DNA of 64,000 nucleotides from Rhabdobacter roseus (lineage in GTDB: Bacteria; Bacteroidota; Bacteroidia; Cytophagales; Spirosomataceae): the NCBI RefSeq assembly GCF_014202275.1, contig NZ_JACHGF010000003.1:620001-684000 (forward strand). The letters are read 5' to 3'. Shown one piece after another: positions 17,515-25,454 of the stretch. Every line of letters starts with the position of its first letter. Position 1 is the first letter of the stretch. The position numbers and the translations under genes are program-made. The notes under the pieces were generated by a model. The model was not told the DNA's origin. It was given only the letters and a program-made list of their open reading frames with translations, and did no database searches.

Positions 17515-18900
17515 TTATACCTTCACCAGCTTCCAGCGGCCGCGCCGGAAAACCAGGATGGCCAGAATGGCCAGAATGGATTCTCCAATGGGTACCGACG
17601 CAAATACCCCCACGGGCCCCCACTCCAGCACCAATGCCAGTAGGTAAGCGACGGGGATCTCGATCAGCCAGAAACAAATCAGGTTGAGGTAGATCGGCGT
17701 ACGCGTATCACCGGCACCGTTAATGGCCTGGACCACCACCATGCCGTAGGCGTAGAAGCCGTACCCCAGGCAAAGTACCCTAAGGGCCATAACCCCCGTA
17801 TCCACTACGGCCGGAAGCGGACTGAACCAGGCGATGATCGTCTCGGCCATGGTGAAGAAAAGTACCGCCAGCGTAACCAGGAACACCATGTTGTAGAGGG
17901 CTGCTCGCCATACTGAGGTCTCGGCGCGGTCGGGCTGCTGGGCGCCCAGGTTTTGGCCTACCAGGGTAGCGGCGGCGTTGGCCATGCCCCAGGCGGGTAG
18001 CAGCGTGAAAATGATCACCCGGATGGCAATGGTGTAGCCCGCCACCACGTCGCTGCCAAACTCCGCCAGGATGCGCGTCAGGAAAATCCAGCTGGCCGAG
18101 GCAATCAAAAACTGCCCCGTACCACCCGCTCCGATGCTGATGATGTTTCGGATCACGTCCCAGGCCGGCCTAAAGTCGGGCCACTGGATGGTGACGGCTT
18201 TCTTGTTGGCAAAGAGGTAGTAGAGCTGGTAGCCCACGCCCACGGTGCGCCCCAGCGTAGTAGCCACGGCCGCCCCCGTGACGCCCATTTCGGGAAAGAC
18301 GCTCAATCCAAAAATAAAAAGCGGGTCCAGGACGATGTTCAGGCCGTTGGCGATCCAGAGTGAGCGCATCGCCGCCGACGCCGCCCCGGCCCCCCGAAGT
18401 GCCCCGCTCAGCGAGTACAGCAGCACAATCACCGGACTACTCAGAAATAGGATGCGGGCGTAGGTGGTACCTTCTTCGATCACCCGCTGGTCGGCGCCCA
18501 TCAGGCGCAGCACGTGCCCGGCACCCAAGGTACCTGCCAGCGCCATGACCAGCGATATCGCCAGCGAAATTAGGATCACCTGCCCAATGGCCCGCCCCGC
18601 CTCCTCGGGGTTGCCCTCGCCCACGCGCCGGGCTACTACCGCCGTGGCAGCCGTGCTAAGGCCTATGGCCACGGAATACACCAGCGTGATCACCGACTCG
18701 GTGAGGCCTACGGTAGCTACGGCTTCGGTACTGACTTTGGAAACAAAAAAGACGTCTACCACCGCAAAGAGCGACTCCATGACCATCTCCAGGATCATGG
18801 GAACGGAAAGAAGAAAAATAGCGCGATTGATGCTGCCCTGGGTATAGGTTTGCTCCGAGCCATCCAAGGACATACGAAGCAGCTTAAGCCACTTTTTCAT
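17515..18900 (-). CDS. MATE-family multidrug/solute efflux transporter
   Basis: 461 residues with twelve predicted membrane helices in two six-helix halves, as in NorM/DinF-like MATE exporters. MatE-typical features are SVPMILEMVMESLFAVVDVF in helix 1, TAATAVVARRVGEG after helix 2 and the homologous AAATLVGQNLGAQQPDRAE in the second half. It exports cationic compounds using Na+ or H+. It stands alone, convergent with the SusD gene and divergent from hflX. Confidence 0.93.
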   Translation of the reverse strand: MKKWLKLLRMSLDGSEQTYTQGSINRAIFLLSVPMILEMVMESLFAVVDVFFVSKVSTEAVATVGLTESVITLVYSVAIGLSTAATAVVARRVGEGNPEEAGRAIGQVILISLAISLVMALAGTLGAGHVLRLMGADQRVIEEGTTYARILFLSSPVIVLLYSLSGALRGAGAASAAMRSLWIANGLNIVLDPLFIFGLSVFPEMGVTGAAVATTLGRTVGVGYQLYYLFANKKAVTIQWPDFRPAWDVIRNIISIGAGGTGQFLIASASWIFLTRILAEFGSDVVAGYTIAIRVIIFTLLPAWGMANAAATLVGQNLGAQQPDRAETSVWRAALYNMVFLVTLAVLFFTMAETIIAWFSPLPAVVDTGVMALRVLCLGYGFYAYGMVVVQAINGAGDTRTPIYLNLICFWLIEIPVAYLLALVLEWGPVGVFASVPIGESILAILAILVFRRGRWKLVKV

Positions 18901-19240
18901 GATAAAAAAGAGAAATTACGTAGAAAGAAAAGGAAGACGGGTCCGGTACGTTTTGGGTAACGGAGCAGGGACCAACGTGGGAAGGCCGTTTAAGGCCGAG
19001 AGGCTTTATTAAGCCAGAGCGAGCACAAACATGGGCGTAGAAATTTTGACAAAACTAAAAAACTCCTCGTATATTCTGCGAAGGTTCCGTTTTTTTTCTC
19101 AAAAAAATTCAATGTGAACTCCCTTTTCGAAAATTTCCCCTGAACTTTTACGCCCCTGTTTCGGTTAAAAATCTACCCTTTTCCGGGTAGCAGGCACCTG
19201 CCCAAGGTACCTGTAATTTTAGTACCGATTCCGACACCGC
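18901..19240. other. 340-bp intergenic region between the MATE gene and hflX
   Basis: An AT-rich divergent promoter region with no open frame of note. It contains a perfect six-base hairpin CTACCC/GGGTAG (19173-19190) and, closer to hflX, GGTACCTGTAATTTTAG, whose TAATTTTA is one base off the TAnnTTTG box. No RNA gene is recognised. Confidence 0.4.
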
Positions 19241-20500
19241 ATGATCGATAAATCAAAAATGAATTCCACCGCCAAGCAGCAGGAGACTGCCGTGCTGGTG
19301 GCCGTAAGTACCCAGCGGCAAACCGCCGAAAAAACGCAGGAGTACCTTGACGAGCTGGCTTTTCTGGCCAGTACGCTGGGTGTAAAAACGCTCCATACTT
19401 TTACCCAAAAACTCGAATGCCCCGACCTACGAACCTACGTAGGCAAAGGGCGGCTGGAGGATATAAAAGCCTTTGTGACGGACAATCCCGTGGACATGAT
19501 CATCTTTGACGATGACCTTTCGCCCTCGCAGGTACGGAATCTGGAAGGTACTTTTAAAGAGGAAGAAATAAAAGTACTGGATCGTAGCCTCCTGATCCTG
19601 AACATCTTTGCCATGCGCGCCCAAACGGCCCAGGCCAAAACCCAGGTGGAGCTGGCGCAGTACCAGTACATGTACCCGCGCCTGACCCGCATGTGGACGC
19701 ACTTGAGCCGCATCAAGGCGGGCGTGGGGATGCGCGGACCGGGGGAGAAAGAGCTCGAAACCGACCGCCGGATTGTGCAGGATCGGATGAGCCTTCTGAA
19801 AGACAAGCTCGAGAAATTCGACAAGCAGAGCATTACCCGCCGCAAGGAGCGCAACCGGCTCGTGCGCGTAGCGCTGGTGGGCTATACCAACGTAGGTAAA
19901 TCCACGCTGATGCGCCGCCTGGCCAAGGCGGACGTCTTTGCCGAAAATAAGCTCTTTGCCACCGTAGACTCTACCGTGCGCAAGGTGACCGTCGAGAACA
20001 TCCCGTTCCTGCTTACCGACACGGTCGGGTTTATTCGTAAACTACCTACTACGCTCATTGAGTCGTTTAAATCCACGCTCGACGAGGTGCGCGAGGCCGA
20101 CATCCTGCTGCACGTGGTGGATATTTCGCACCCTTCGTTTGAGGAGCACATCGAGGTAGTCAATACCACGTTGCAGGAAATCGGGGCCGCCGACAAGCCC
20201 GTCATTTTGGTATTTAACAAAATAGATTTGTACCAGCAAGCCGCCGAGGCGGGTCTGTGGGACGAAGAAACGGAGCCCGCACAGCCTGTGGACGTACTTC
20301 CCACCGAAACGCTCATCGAGCAGCTCAAACGCAGCTACATTGCCCAGAAAGCCGACCACGTGGTGTTTATCTCGGCTGAGCAAAAGGAAAACCTCAACGA
20401 CCTGCGGGACCATCTGGCCGAGCTTGTGAAGGACAAACACTTCCGGATCTACCCCAACTGGGAGAACATCCAGCTCACCGATCTCGACTGGGACGCGTAG
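19241..20500 (+). CDS. hflX: GTPase HflX
   Basis: 419 residues. HflX N-terminal domain (about 20-110) with TYVGKGRLEDIKAFV, the middle linker helices (VELAQYQYMYPRLTRMW, then GMRGPGEKELETDRR), and the GTPase domain with G1 GYTNVGKST (about 214-222), G3 DTVGFIRKLP (about 260) and G4 FNKIDLY (about 325). HflX binds the ribosome and splits stalled 70S particles under stress. A second ATG lies six codons in, so the start could be 19259. A terminator follows at 20537. Confidence 0.96.
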   Translation: MIDKSKMNSTAKQQETAVLVAVSTQRQTAEKTQEYLDELAFLASTLGVKTLHTFTQKLECPDLRTYVGKGRLEDIKAFVTDNPVDMIIFDDDLSPSQVRNLEGTFKEEEIKVLDRSLLILNIFAMRAQTAQAKTQVELAQYQYMYPRLTRMWTHLSRIKAGVGMRGPGEKELETDRRIVQDRMSLLKDKLEKFDKQSITRRKERNRLVRVALVGYTNVGKSTLMRRLAKADVFAENKLFATVDSTVRKVTVENIPFLLTDTVGFIRKLPTTLIESFKSTLDEVREADILLHVVDISHPSFEEHIEVVNTTLQEIGAADKPVILVFNKIDLYQQAAEAGLWDEETEPAQPVDVLPTETLIEQLKRSYIAQKADHVVFISAEQKENLNDLRDHLAELVKDKHFRIYPNWENIQLTDLDWDA

Positions 20501-20536
20501 GGATTTGGTAGAAAAAGGAAAATTGTAGAAATTCGC

Positions 20537-20579
20537 ACACCTTTCGGTTGGTCTTCGGCCCCGGAAGGTGTCTTTTTTA
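20537..20579 (+). terminator. Rho-independent terminator after hflX
   Basis: Eleven-base arms ACACCTTTCGG and CCGGAAGGTGT (one G-U pair) followed by TCTTTTTT, 37 bp past the hflX stop. Confidence 0.85.
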
Positions 20580-20623
20580 TAATTAGGTACCTTGACAGGT
20601 ACTTTCTCCACCACCTTCACCAC

Positions 20624-20695
20624 GACCCCGTAGTTCAACGGATAGAATAGAAGTTTCCTAAACTTTAGATATGGGTTCGATTCCCGTCGGGGTCA
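20624..20695 (+). tRNA. tRNA-Arg, anticodon CCT; prophage integration target
   Basis: A complete cloverleaf: acceptor GACCCCG/CGGGGTC, anticodon stem GAAGT/ACTTT around loop TTCCTAA (anticodon CCT, decoding AGG), T arm ATGGG-TTCGATT-CCCGT, discriminator A, CCA not encoded. It is immediately followed by a tyrosine recombinase gene and the prophage, which marks its 3' half as the probable attachment core. Confidence 0.93.
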
Positions 20696-20829
20696 CAAAA
20701 TTGACATCAGTTGATACAAATTGCTACAAAAAGGGCTAGTAGAGGCCCTTTTTGGTCGTTTCGGAGCTGTATCCATATCAGAATATAGCAAGATATACAA
20801 CAAAATGTTTCAGGGATGTTTCAGGGGAA

Positions 20830-22041
20830 ATGACATTTGAGCTCGAGCTAGATAACTATAAACGGAAGGATGGTACCCACAACATCCAGATCCGGATCAC
20901 GGAGAACCGGCGGCTCCGGCGCGTGTCGACGGGCTTCGCCTTACTGCCCCACCAGTGGAACCCGGAAAAAAAACAAGTCCGGAAGTCCCACCCCCACGCT
21001 GCCCAGATAAATGCGGCGCTAAAATCGAAGATGCTCGAAATAGAGCAAACCCAGCTGAGCGCCCAGCTACGAAGTACCCGGATCTCGTCCGGAGACATGC
21101 AAAAAAAGTTGCGGGGCGTGTCGCTTACCGAAAATTTTTTCGAGTTCGCCGACCGCCGGATCGCGCGCCTGAAAAGCCCGTCCACCCGGAAGGCCCAGAC
21201 CTCCGTCGTCGATAAGCTCGAAACCTATTGCAGCAAGCGGGCGCTCTACTTCGAAGACATTACCTACGACTTCATCCTGGACTACCAAAAGTACCTTCGG
21301 AGCCTGGGCAACAGCACCAATACCGTACACGCCAACATGAAAACCATCAAGGCCATCTACAACGAGGCCCTGAACGCCGGGATGTTTCGCGCGGACAACA
21401 ACCCCTGGCGGGTAGTGAAGCTTAAGAAAGCGATTTCGAAGCGGGCCAAGCTGAACGAGGAGCAGATCCTGGCGCTGGATACCATGGAAGGCCTGAGCGG
21501 GAACATGCTGCACGCCCGGAATTTCTTCATGCTGGCTTTTTTCCTGCAAGGGATGCGGGCCAGCGACCTGCTCCAGCTCCGCTGGACCAACATCCGGAAC
21601 GGCCGCTGTGAGTACCGGGCATCGAAGACGGAAAAAACCCGATCGAAAAAAATAGTAGCCCGGGCGCAGGAAATCCTGGAGCACTACCAGCCCATGAAGC
21701 GGGGAGCCGATGACTATATTTTTCCATTTCTGAAAAAATACAAGCCCAAGGACTATACCGAAGATCGCTGGCGGGAGGTGCTCGACGCCAAGATCTCGAT
21801 CGTGAACAACAACCTGAAGAAGGTAGCCGCCCGGCTAGGGCTCCCTTCGATCAGTACTCACGTGGCCCGGCATAGCTTCGCGGACATTGCCCTCCGGAGG
21901 TCGGGCGGGAACCTCAATGCCGTGTCCGGTGCCCTGGATCACTCCAGCCCCAGCGTCACCATCAACTACATCAACGCCGCCTCCAAAGCCGAAAACGACG
22001 ACCTGGTGGACGTCGTTTTCAGGGTACCGGAGAAGGAGTAA
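20830..22041 (+). CDS. Tyrosine-type site-specific recombinase (prophage integrase)
   Basis: 403 residues from the ATG at 20830; the longer open frame from 20752 begins too near the tRNA and has no domain support. An Arm/SAM-like N-terminal region (about 95-200) precedes the catalytic domain with Arg243 in GMRASDLLQLRW, the His-x-x-Arg box at 344-347 (HVARHSF), His371 in LDHSSP and the nucleophile Tyr380 in TINYINA. It lies 135 bp from the tRNA-Arg and reads away from it, the usual place for the enzyme that integrates the phage there. Confidence 0.93.
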   Translation: MTFELELDNYKRKDGTHNIQIRITENRRLRRVSTGFALLPHQWNPEKKQVRKSHPHAAQINAALKSKMLEIEQTQLSAQLRSTRISSGDMQKKLRGVSLTENFFEFADRRIARLKSPSTRKAQTSVVDKLETYCSKRALYFEDITYDFILDYQKYLRSLGNSTNTVHANMKTIKAIYNEALNAGMFRADNNPWRVVKLKKAISKRAKLNEEQILALDTMEGLSGNMLHARNFFMLAFFLQGMRASDLLQLRWTNIRNGRCEYRASKTEKTRSKKIVARAQEILEHYQPMKRGADDYIFPFLKKYKPKDYTEDRWREVLDAKISIVNNNLKKVAARLGLPSISTHVARHSFADIALRRSGGNLNAVSGALDHSSPSVTINYINAASKAENDDLVDVVFRVPEKE

Positions 22042-22044
22042 CTG

Positions 22045-22269
22045 TTATTTCAGGAGGTTTTTGGGCAGGGGTAAATTCCCGCCGTCGATCCATTCGGTAT
22101 CTTCATCGGCCCAATATTCCTCCAAGCGCTTCTTGAAAAAATCAAGATTATCTACTTTTTCGTTGGCGCAGTTGAGCTCAGGGATCTGCTCTCCGTCCTG
22201 ATCCAGCACCATGAAGCCCCGCAGTCCCCAAGGATTCGTAATTATTTTTTTAACGCGTTGAAATTTCAT
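22045..22269 (-). CDS. Hypothetical prophage protein (74 aa)
   Basis: Begins MKFQRVKKIITNPWGLRGF; an upstream in-frame ATG at 22293 would overlap the preceding gene by 17 bp. The sequence is acidic in the second half (EEYWADEDTEWIDGG) and has no signal or membrane segment. It converges on the integrase gene with a 3-bp gap. No family recognised. Confidence 0.5.
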   Translation of the reverse strand: MKFQRVKKIITNPWGLRGFMVLDQDGEQIPELNCANEKVDNLDFFKKRLEEYWADEDTEWIDGGNLPLPKNLLK

Positions 22270-22276
22270 ATTTTTC

Positions 22277-22456
22277 TTATTCAATAGTTCCAAAAAGATG
22301 TTCGTATAGTTTCACTACACCAGCAATAATTTTCCGCTTACCATTGAGCGTAGCGTTGAAGCTCTGTACTGACGAGTAGCCAAACCACCCGGCTATATCC
22401 TTATCAATGAGCTTGTGCTTCGCCTTGATGATCTTGTATTTCTGCTCGTCAGTCAT
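22277..22456 (-). CDS. Small protein with possible helix-turn-helix
   Basis: 59 residues from MTDEQKYKI; an ATG 11 codons upstream is possible. The run KDIAGWFGYSSVQSFN then LNGKRKI looks like the turn and recognition helix of a Cro/phage-type DNA-binding protein. It lies immediately downstream of the second recombinase gene. If it binds DNA, it could act as an excision or lysogeny regulator, but this is inference from a short sequence. Confidence 0.45.
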   Translation of the reverse strand: MTDEQKYKIIKAKHKLIDKDIAGWFGYSSVQSFNATLNGKRKIIAGVVKLYEHLFGTIE

Positions 22457-22490
22457 GTCAGGAATGTTAGTTAGAGCAAATATATACAAG

Positions 22491-23438
22491 TTATTGGAAG
22501 AACGGGTGATCGACCAATGACAGGGCTGACTCCAGACTATCAGCCCGAATGTAGGTCTGGAAGGATTGCTCGGTGGTATGGCCCGTGATTTTCCGAATTT
22601 TCATGCTGGGCACACCCGCCAGAAACGCATTAGTGGCGAAGCTACGCCGGGCGGTATGGGAGCTTACCAGCTCGTACTTGGGTCGTACCACGGCGTGTTT
22701 TTTCCCTCCTTTCGTGTAGCGCTCCACCACCTCCGTCGTCAGCCCAGCCTGCTTACAGATTTCCTTGATAAACCGGTTATAGAGCTGGATCGACATCATT
22801 CCCCCAAAGTCCCAGTTGCGCCGTTCCAGGATCTCCAGCATTATTTTCGAGATGGGTATCACCACGTCCTGGTCCGTTTTTTGGGTTGTTATTCGGAAAA
22901 AGAGCCGATCCTGTACCTGGATGACATAGAGCCGGGGTTCTTTCAGCAACCGACGCATGTCCGAAAAGCGTAGCCCGCAGTGGCATTGCAGCACGAAGGC
23001 ATCCCGGATTCGGGTTCGACCCCAATTGTACCTGCTTTGGAGGAGTTTGTGTATTTCCTCCGGACCAACGAATACTTTGGTCGTGAGCTCATTGCTCAAT
23101 TTGAAATCGTCGGCCGGGAAGAAAATGCGTTCGGCTTTGCAGTGCTTCCGCTGAAAGGTCTTCAGCTTACCCAGCGTACTGGAAATGGTGTTTTTTCGGA
23201 GATCCAGAAATATTAAGTAGTCCCGGAAGCCTTCATACCAGGTTTCGTCCATCTCGTCCGGATAGACCACCTTGTCACCGATGAACCTGACAGCATGGTT
23301 GTAGATCGTCTCGTAGGAGCCAATGGAGCGCGGCGAAAGCAGGTCCCCATGGATCGACTTCACGATACCGGTTTTCATGCCGATCAGCCGTTCCTGGTAG
23401 AAGTCCAGGAACGGGCGATTATTATTTTCGGAGGCCAT
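22491..23438 (-). CDS. Second tyrosine-type site-specific recombinase
   Basis: 315 residues from ATG 23438, which overlaps the stop of the exonuclease gene by one base (TAATG). The phage_int_SAM_5-type N-terminal domain (about 10-110) is followed by a catalytic domain with Arg157 (CGLRFSDM), His261-x-x-Arg264 (SHTARRSF), His287 (GHTTEQ) and the nucleophile Tyr296 (YIRA). It is complete and oriented against the forward integrase 450 bp away. It may act in excision, in inversion of a prophage segment, or be a leftover from an older element. Confidence 0.9.
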   Translation of the reverse strand: MASENNNRPFLDFYQERLIGMKTGIVKSIHGDLLSPRSIGSYETIYNHAVRFIGDKVVYPDEMDETWYEGFRDYLIFLDLRKNTISSTLGKLKTFQRKHCKAERIFFPADDFKLSNELTTKVFVGPEEIHKLLQSRYNWGRTRIRDAFVLQCHCGLRFSDMRRLLKEPRLYVIQVQDRLFFRITTQKTDQDVVIPISKIMLEILERRNWDFGGMMSIQLYNRFIKEICKQAGLTTEVVERYTKGGKKHAVVRPKYELVSSHTARRSFATNAFLAGVPSMKIRKITGHTTEQSFQTYIRADSLESALSLVDHPFFQ

Positions 23439-23992
23439 TAGATTACTACCGTCTCCGGGTCGGCGGTATCGTTGAGCTCCAGGAACCGCCACACGGCCAG
23501 CGTGGCCAGGGCGTCGGCCAGGGCTCCGTGAGGGGTACCTATCCATTCGTACCTAACGTGCTCCGCTGCCAGTATCAGCTTGTGCCGTTTCCATTCACCT
23601 GGGCGCTTCGGATCTGGTACACCCATATACTCAGAAAAGCGATTCATGCAGCAGATTACCTCACTACCTTCCAGGGACGAAATGGGTAAGAATCGCGTAT
23701 CGAAATCGGCTCCGTACATCACTACCCTTTGGCCTTGCAGTAGAACTTCCAACACCGGCGTAAGGTCTGCCATTGTAGGGAAGGTACCTTGAAAAATGAA
23801 TTCTGGGGTAATGCCGTTCGTTTCCATCGCTTTGGGCCATTCGGTATGGCGTTCAGGGCGGATGTAGGTATCCAGGATTACTTGGCCGTCCTGGTCGACG
23901 ATCGCGATCGAGAGCGCTTCGTCTTCAGGCGTAACCCCGGTGGTTTCGGTGTCGAGCACCAGGTACTTCGTTTTTTTATCTATCTTTGCCAT
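23438..23992 (-). CDS. DnaQ-like 3'-5' exonuclease (DEDD family)
   Basis: 184 residues starting MAKIDKKTKYLVLDTETTGV. Motif I DTETTG supplies the first Asp/Glu pair, YGADFDTRFL is motif II, and HGALADALATLAVW near the C terminus is motif III with the catalytic His/Asp. It resembles stand-alone RNase T/DnaQ-like nucleases of prophages and probably trims DNA ends during phage replication or recombination. It is coupled to the second recombinase by a TAATG overlap. Confidence 0.85.
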   Translation of the reverse strand: MAKIDKKTKYLVLDTETTGVTPEDEALSIAIVDQDGQVILDTYIRPERHTEWPKAMETNGITPEFIFQGTFPTMADLTPVLEVLLQGQRVVMYGADFDTRFLPISSLEGSEVICCMNRFSEYMGVPDPKRPGEWKRHKLILAAEHVRYEWIGTPHGALADALATLAVWRFLELNDTADPETVVI

Positions 23993-24007
23993 TGATTGTA
24001 AATTTAA

Positions 24008-24018
24008 GAGGTTTATGA
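24008..24018 (-). promoter_or_regulatory. Repeated leader element (GAGGTTTATGA on the + strand)
   Basis: Lies 16 bp before the exonuclease start. The wider leader TGATTGTAA...AATTT...GAGGTTTATG is shared with the next gene's leader at 24684-24710. Confidence 0.4.
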
Positions 24019-24027
24019 TCAACTTTT

Positions 24028-24056
24028 GCCCCGGGTCGCCCGCCAGCGCCCGGGGC
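24028..24056. terminator. GC-rich hairpin between early genes
   Basis: Arms GCCCCGGG and CCCGGGGC with a 13-base loop. The T run lies on the + strand side (TTTTTGG), so it would stop forward transcription; on the minus strand it forms a hairpin in the exonuclease leader. Confidence 0.55.
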
Positions 24057-24063
24057 TTTTTGG

Positions 24064-24684
24064 TTACTTCGTTAGTTCTTCAAGGCTAATTGCCCCCATC
24101 ATATACTTCATCACATCCATTTTTTTGGAGGCCTCGGTAGCATCCGCAAAATTGATGAGCTCGCCGTTTCTTACTACATAGAAGTAGCGGTACTCGTTTT
24201 TCCAGCTGCCGCCCTCGCGGGCCTCCAGGATCTCTCCCTCCTTCGCCGTAAAGGTACCTGCTACCTGTACAGCGCCTTTTTTTCCATAGCTCATGGGCAG
24301 GCCAATAAATTCCCGATCCAGCTTATTATCCGCAATTCCCACAATACGGGCAATGTATGGCTTACCGTGCTTACGGGTGTCGCACACGCCACTATCCCAG
24401 CTCAAGGTGTAAGTAGGAGTATTGGGTACTTCGGGAGCAGGATCTTCACTGGCCGGGCGTGAGCCAATTTCTGCATCGATGGCTTTGCGGAGCGAAAGCA
24501 AGTCGGTAACACTGAGCTCGGATATTTTTGACAAGTCAATGTTCAGTTTTTTTACGGCCGCTTTGGCCTGGGCCCATACGGCCCGAAGAGCTTCGGAGAG
24601 CGTTTGGCCGGCCTGGCGTACGAGCGCCCAGGCATCGTTCATGATTTGGGAAAGGTTGTAAGCGGAAGTGGTTACGGTTAACAT
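24064..24684 (-). CDS. Hypothetical prophage protein (206 aa)
   Basis: The N terminus YNLSQIMNDAWALVRQAGQTLSEALRAVWAQAK carries a short motif (S-x-IM-x-x-AW ... T-x-SEALR-x-AW) that recurs at the start of many small proteins on Bacteroidota mobile elements; I cannot assign it a function. The rest (about 85-206) is strand-rich and basic-acidic mixed, without a signal peptide. The leader shares sequence with the exonuclease leader, suggesting common regulation. Confidence 0.6.
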   Translation of the reverse strand: MLTVTTSAYNLSQIMNDAWALVRQAGQTLSEALRAVWAQAKAAVKKLNIDLSKISELSVTDLLSLRKAIDAEIGSRPASEDPAPEVPNTPTYTLSWDSGVCDTRKHGKPYIARIVGIADNKLDREFIGLPMSYGKKGAVQVAGTFTAKEGEILEAREGGSWKNEYRYFYVVRNGELINFADATEASKKMDVMKYMMGAISLEELTK

Positions 24685-24699
24685 GATTGTAAGAAATTT

Positions 24700-24710
24700 G
24701 AGGTTTATGG
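24700..24710 (-). promoter_or_regulatory. Repeated leader element (GAGGTTTATGG on the + strand)
   Basis: Lies 16 bp before the start at 24684, the same distance as the copy before the exonuclease gene. Related to the GATGTTTATGG copies at 58.7 and 62.4 kb. Confidence 0.4.
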
Positions 24711-24813
24711 TCCGGCCCGCCAGCCGGGTTGATCAACCGATCAACAGTACAAATGTATATGCTATAACTAATATATGCAAGCTATGGCAAATATTTTTTT
24801 CAATAAAATAAAA

Positions 24814-24844
24814 AAACCCCCGCCAGCAAAGCCAGCGGGGGTTT
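24814..24844 (-). terminator. Rho-independent terminator after the 24869-25165 gene
   Basis: Ten-base arms AAACCCCCGC and GCGGGGGTTT; on the minus strand it is followed by TTTTTTTATTTTATTG. It separates the structural transcript from the recombinase/exonuclease genes. Confidence 0.85.
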
Positions 24845-24868
24845 GACACTATTTGTCAATTAAACATA

Positions 24869-25165
24869 TCAGGTCGCTTTCGCGGCCCCAACATGATACT
24901 CTTTCGCTCTTACCATGCGAATATTGTTCAGGTCTTCTATCACCATTGTATCTTCGGCCGGGATCACGCCTCGCTTGATCCAGTTACTTACCGTCTCAGT
25001 GTTTTTGATGCCGAAGCGCTTGCAGTACTCTTTGATCGTTACCCATTCGGTAAGGTCTACCACTTCGCCCTGAGCGATCAGGTACTTCTGAGCCTCTTTA
25101 ATGGTACTATCAGCCTGGCTCATCAGGTTCAGGATTTCGGTCCTTAATTCTTCTTTCGTTTTCAT
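24869..25165 (-). CDS. Small DNA-binding-like protein (98 aa)
   Basis: Begins MKTKEELRTEILNLMSQADS, a coiled helix, followed by EWVTIKEYCKRFGIKNTETVSNWIKRGVIP, which looks like an excisionase/MerR-type winged helix-turn-helix (sensing 'W-I-x-R-G-x-I-P' at the recognition wing). It sits between the tape measure and the recombinase block and could be an excisionase or regulator. A TTG two codons upstream is also possible. Confidence 0.65.
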   Translation of the reverse strand: MKTKEELRTEILNLMSQADSTIKEAQKYLIAQGEVVDLTEWVTIKEYCKRFGIKNTETVSNWIKRGVIPAEDTMVIEDLNNIRMVRAKEYHVGAAKAT

Positions 25166-25184
25166 AAGCAATGATTGGGTTAGG

Positions 25185-25206
25185 GGGGAGGGCCGAAGCC
25201 CTCCCC
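25185..25206. terminator. Hairpin with CGAA/TTCG loop before a phage start codon
   Basis: Nine-base arms GGGGAGGGC and GCCCTCCCC around a four-base loop. The T run (ATTTTTT) lies on the + strand side. On the minus strand it sits 20 bp before the start at 25165. Confidence 0.6.
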
Positions 25207-25211
25207 ATTTT

Positions 25212-25367
25212 TTAATCTTTCTTTTCTTCTAATCGTTGGATCAGTTTTGTGAGGGTACTGATCTGGTCCAGGATCTGGTTAATTTCTTCCTCCGTCAGTA
25301 CCTCCGACTGATCCCGCAGGGACTGCCTAAGGGCGGCTCTCAGCATTTTGAGTTGAAATAAATTCAT
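25212..25367 (-). CDS. Hypothetical small helical protein (51 aa)
   Basis: Starts MNLFQLKMLRAALRQ and is predicted entirely helical and charged (EEEINQILDQISTLTKLIQRLEEKKD). A longer frame opening at 25424 would start inside the 17-base palindrome. It follows the tape-measure gene and precedes the small DNA-binding-like gene. No family recognised. Confidence 0.45.
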   Translation of the reverse strand: MNLFQLKMLRAALRQSLRDQSEVLTEEEINQILDQISTLTKLIQRLEEKKD

Positions 25368-25397
25368 CTTTCTGATATGTTTAATTGACTCCATAAA

Positions 25398-25432
25398 GAT
25401 AGCGCTTGTTATGTTACATAACAAGCGCTATC
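25398..25432. promoter_or_regulatory. Perfect 17-bp inverted repeat downstream of the tape measure gene
   Basis: Arms GATAGCGCTTGTTATGT (25398-25414) and ACATAACAAGCGCTATC (25416-25432) around one base. On the + strand it is followed by AACGTTTTTTTTG, so it fits a terminator in that direction; on the minus strand it lacks a T run, leaving an operator as the alternative. Confidence 0.6.
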
Positions 25433-25454
25433 AACGTTTTTTTTGAAAAAAAAA

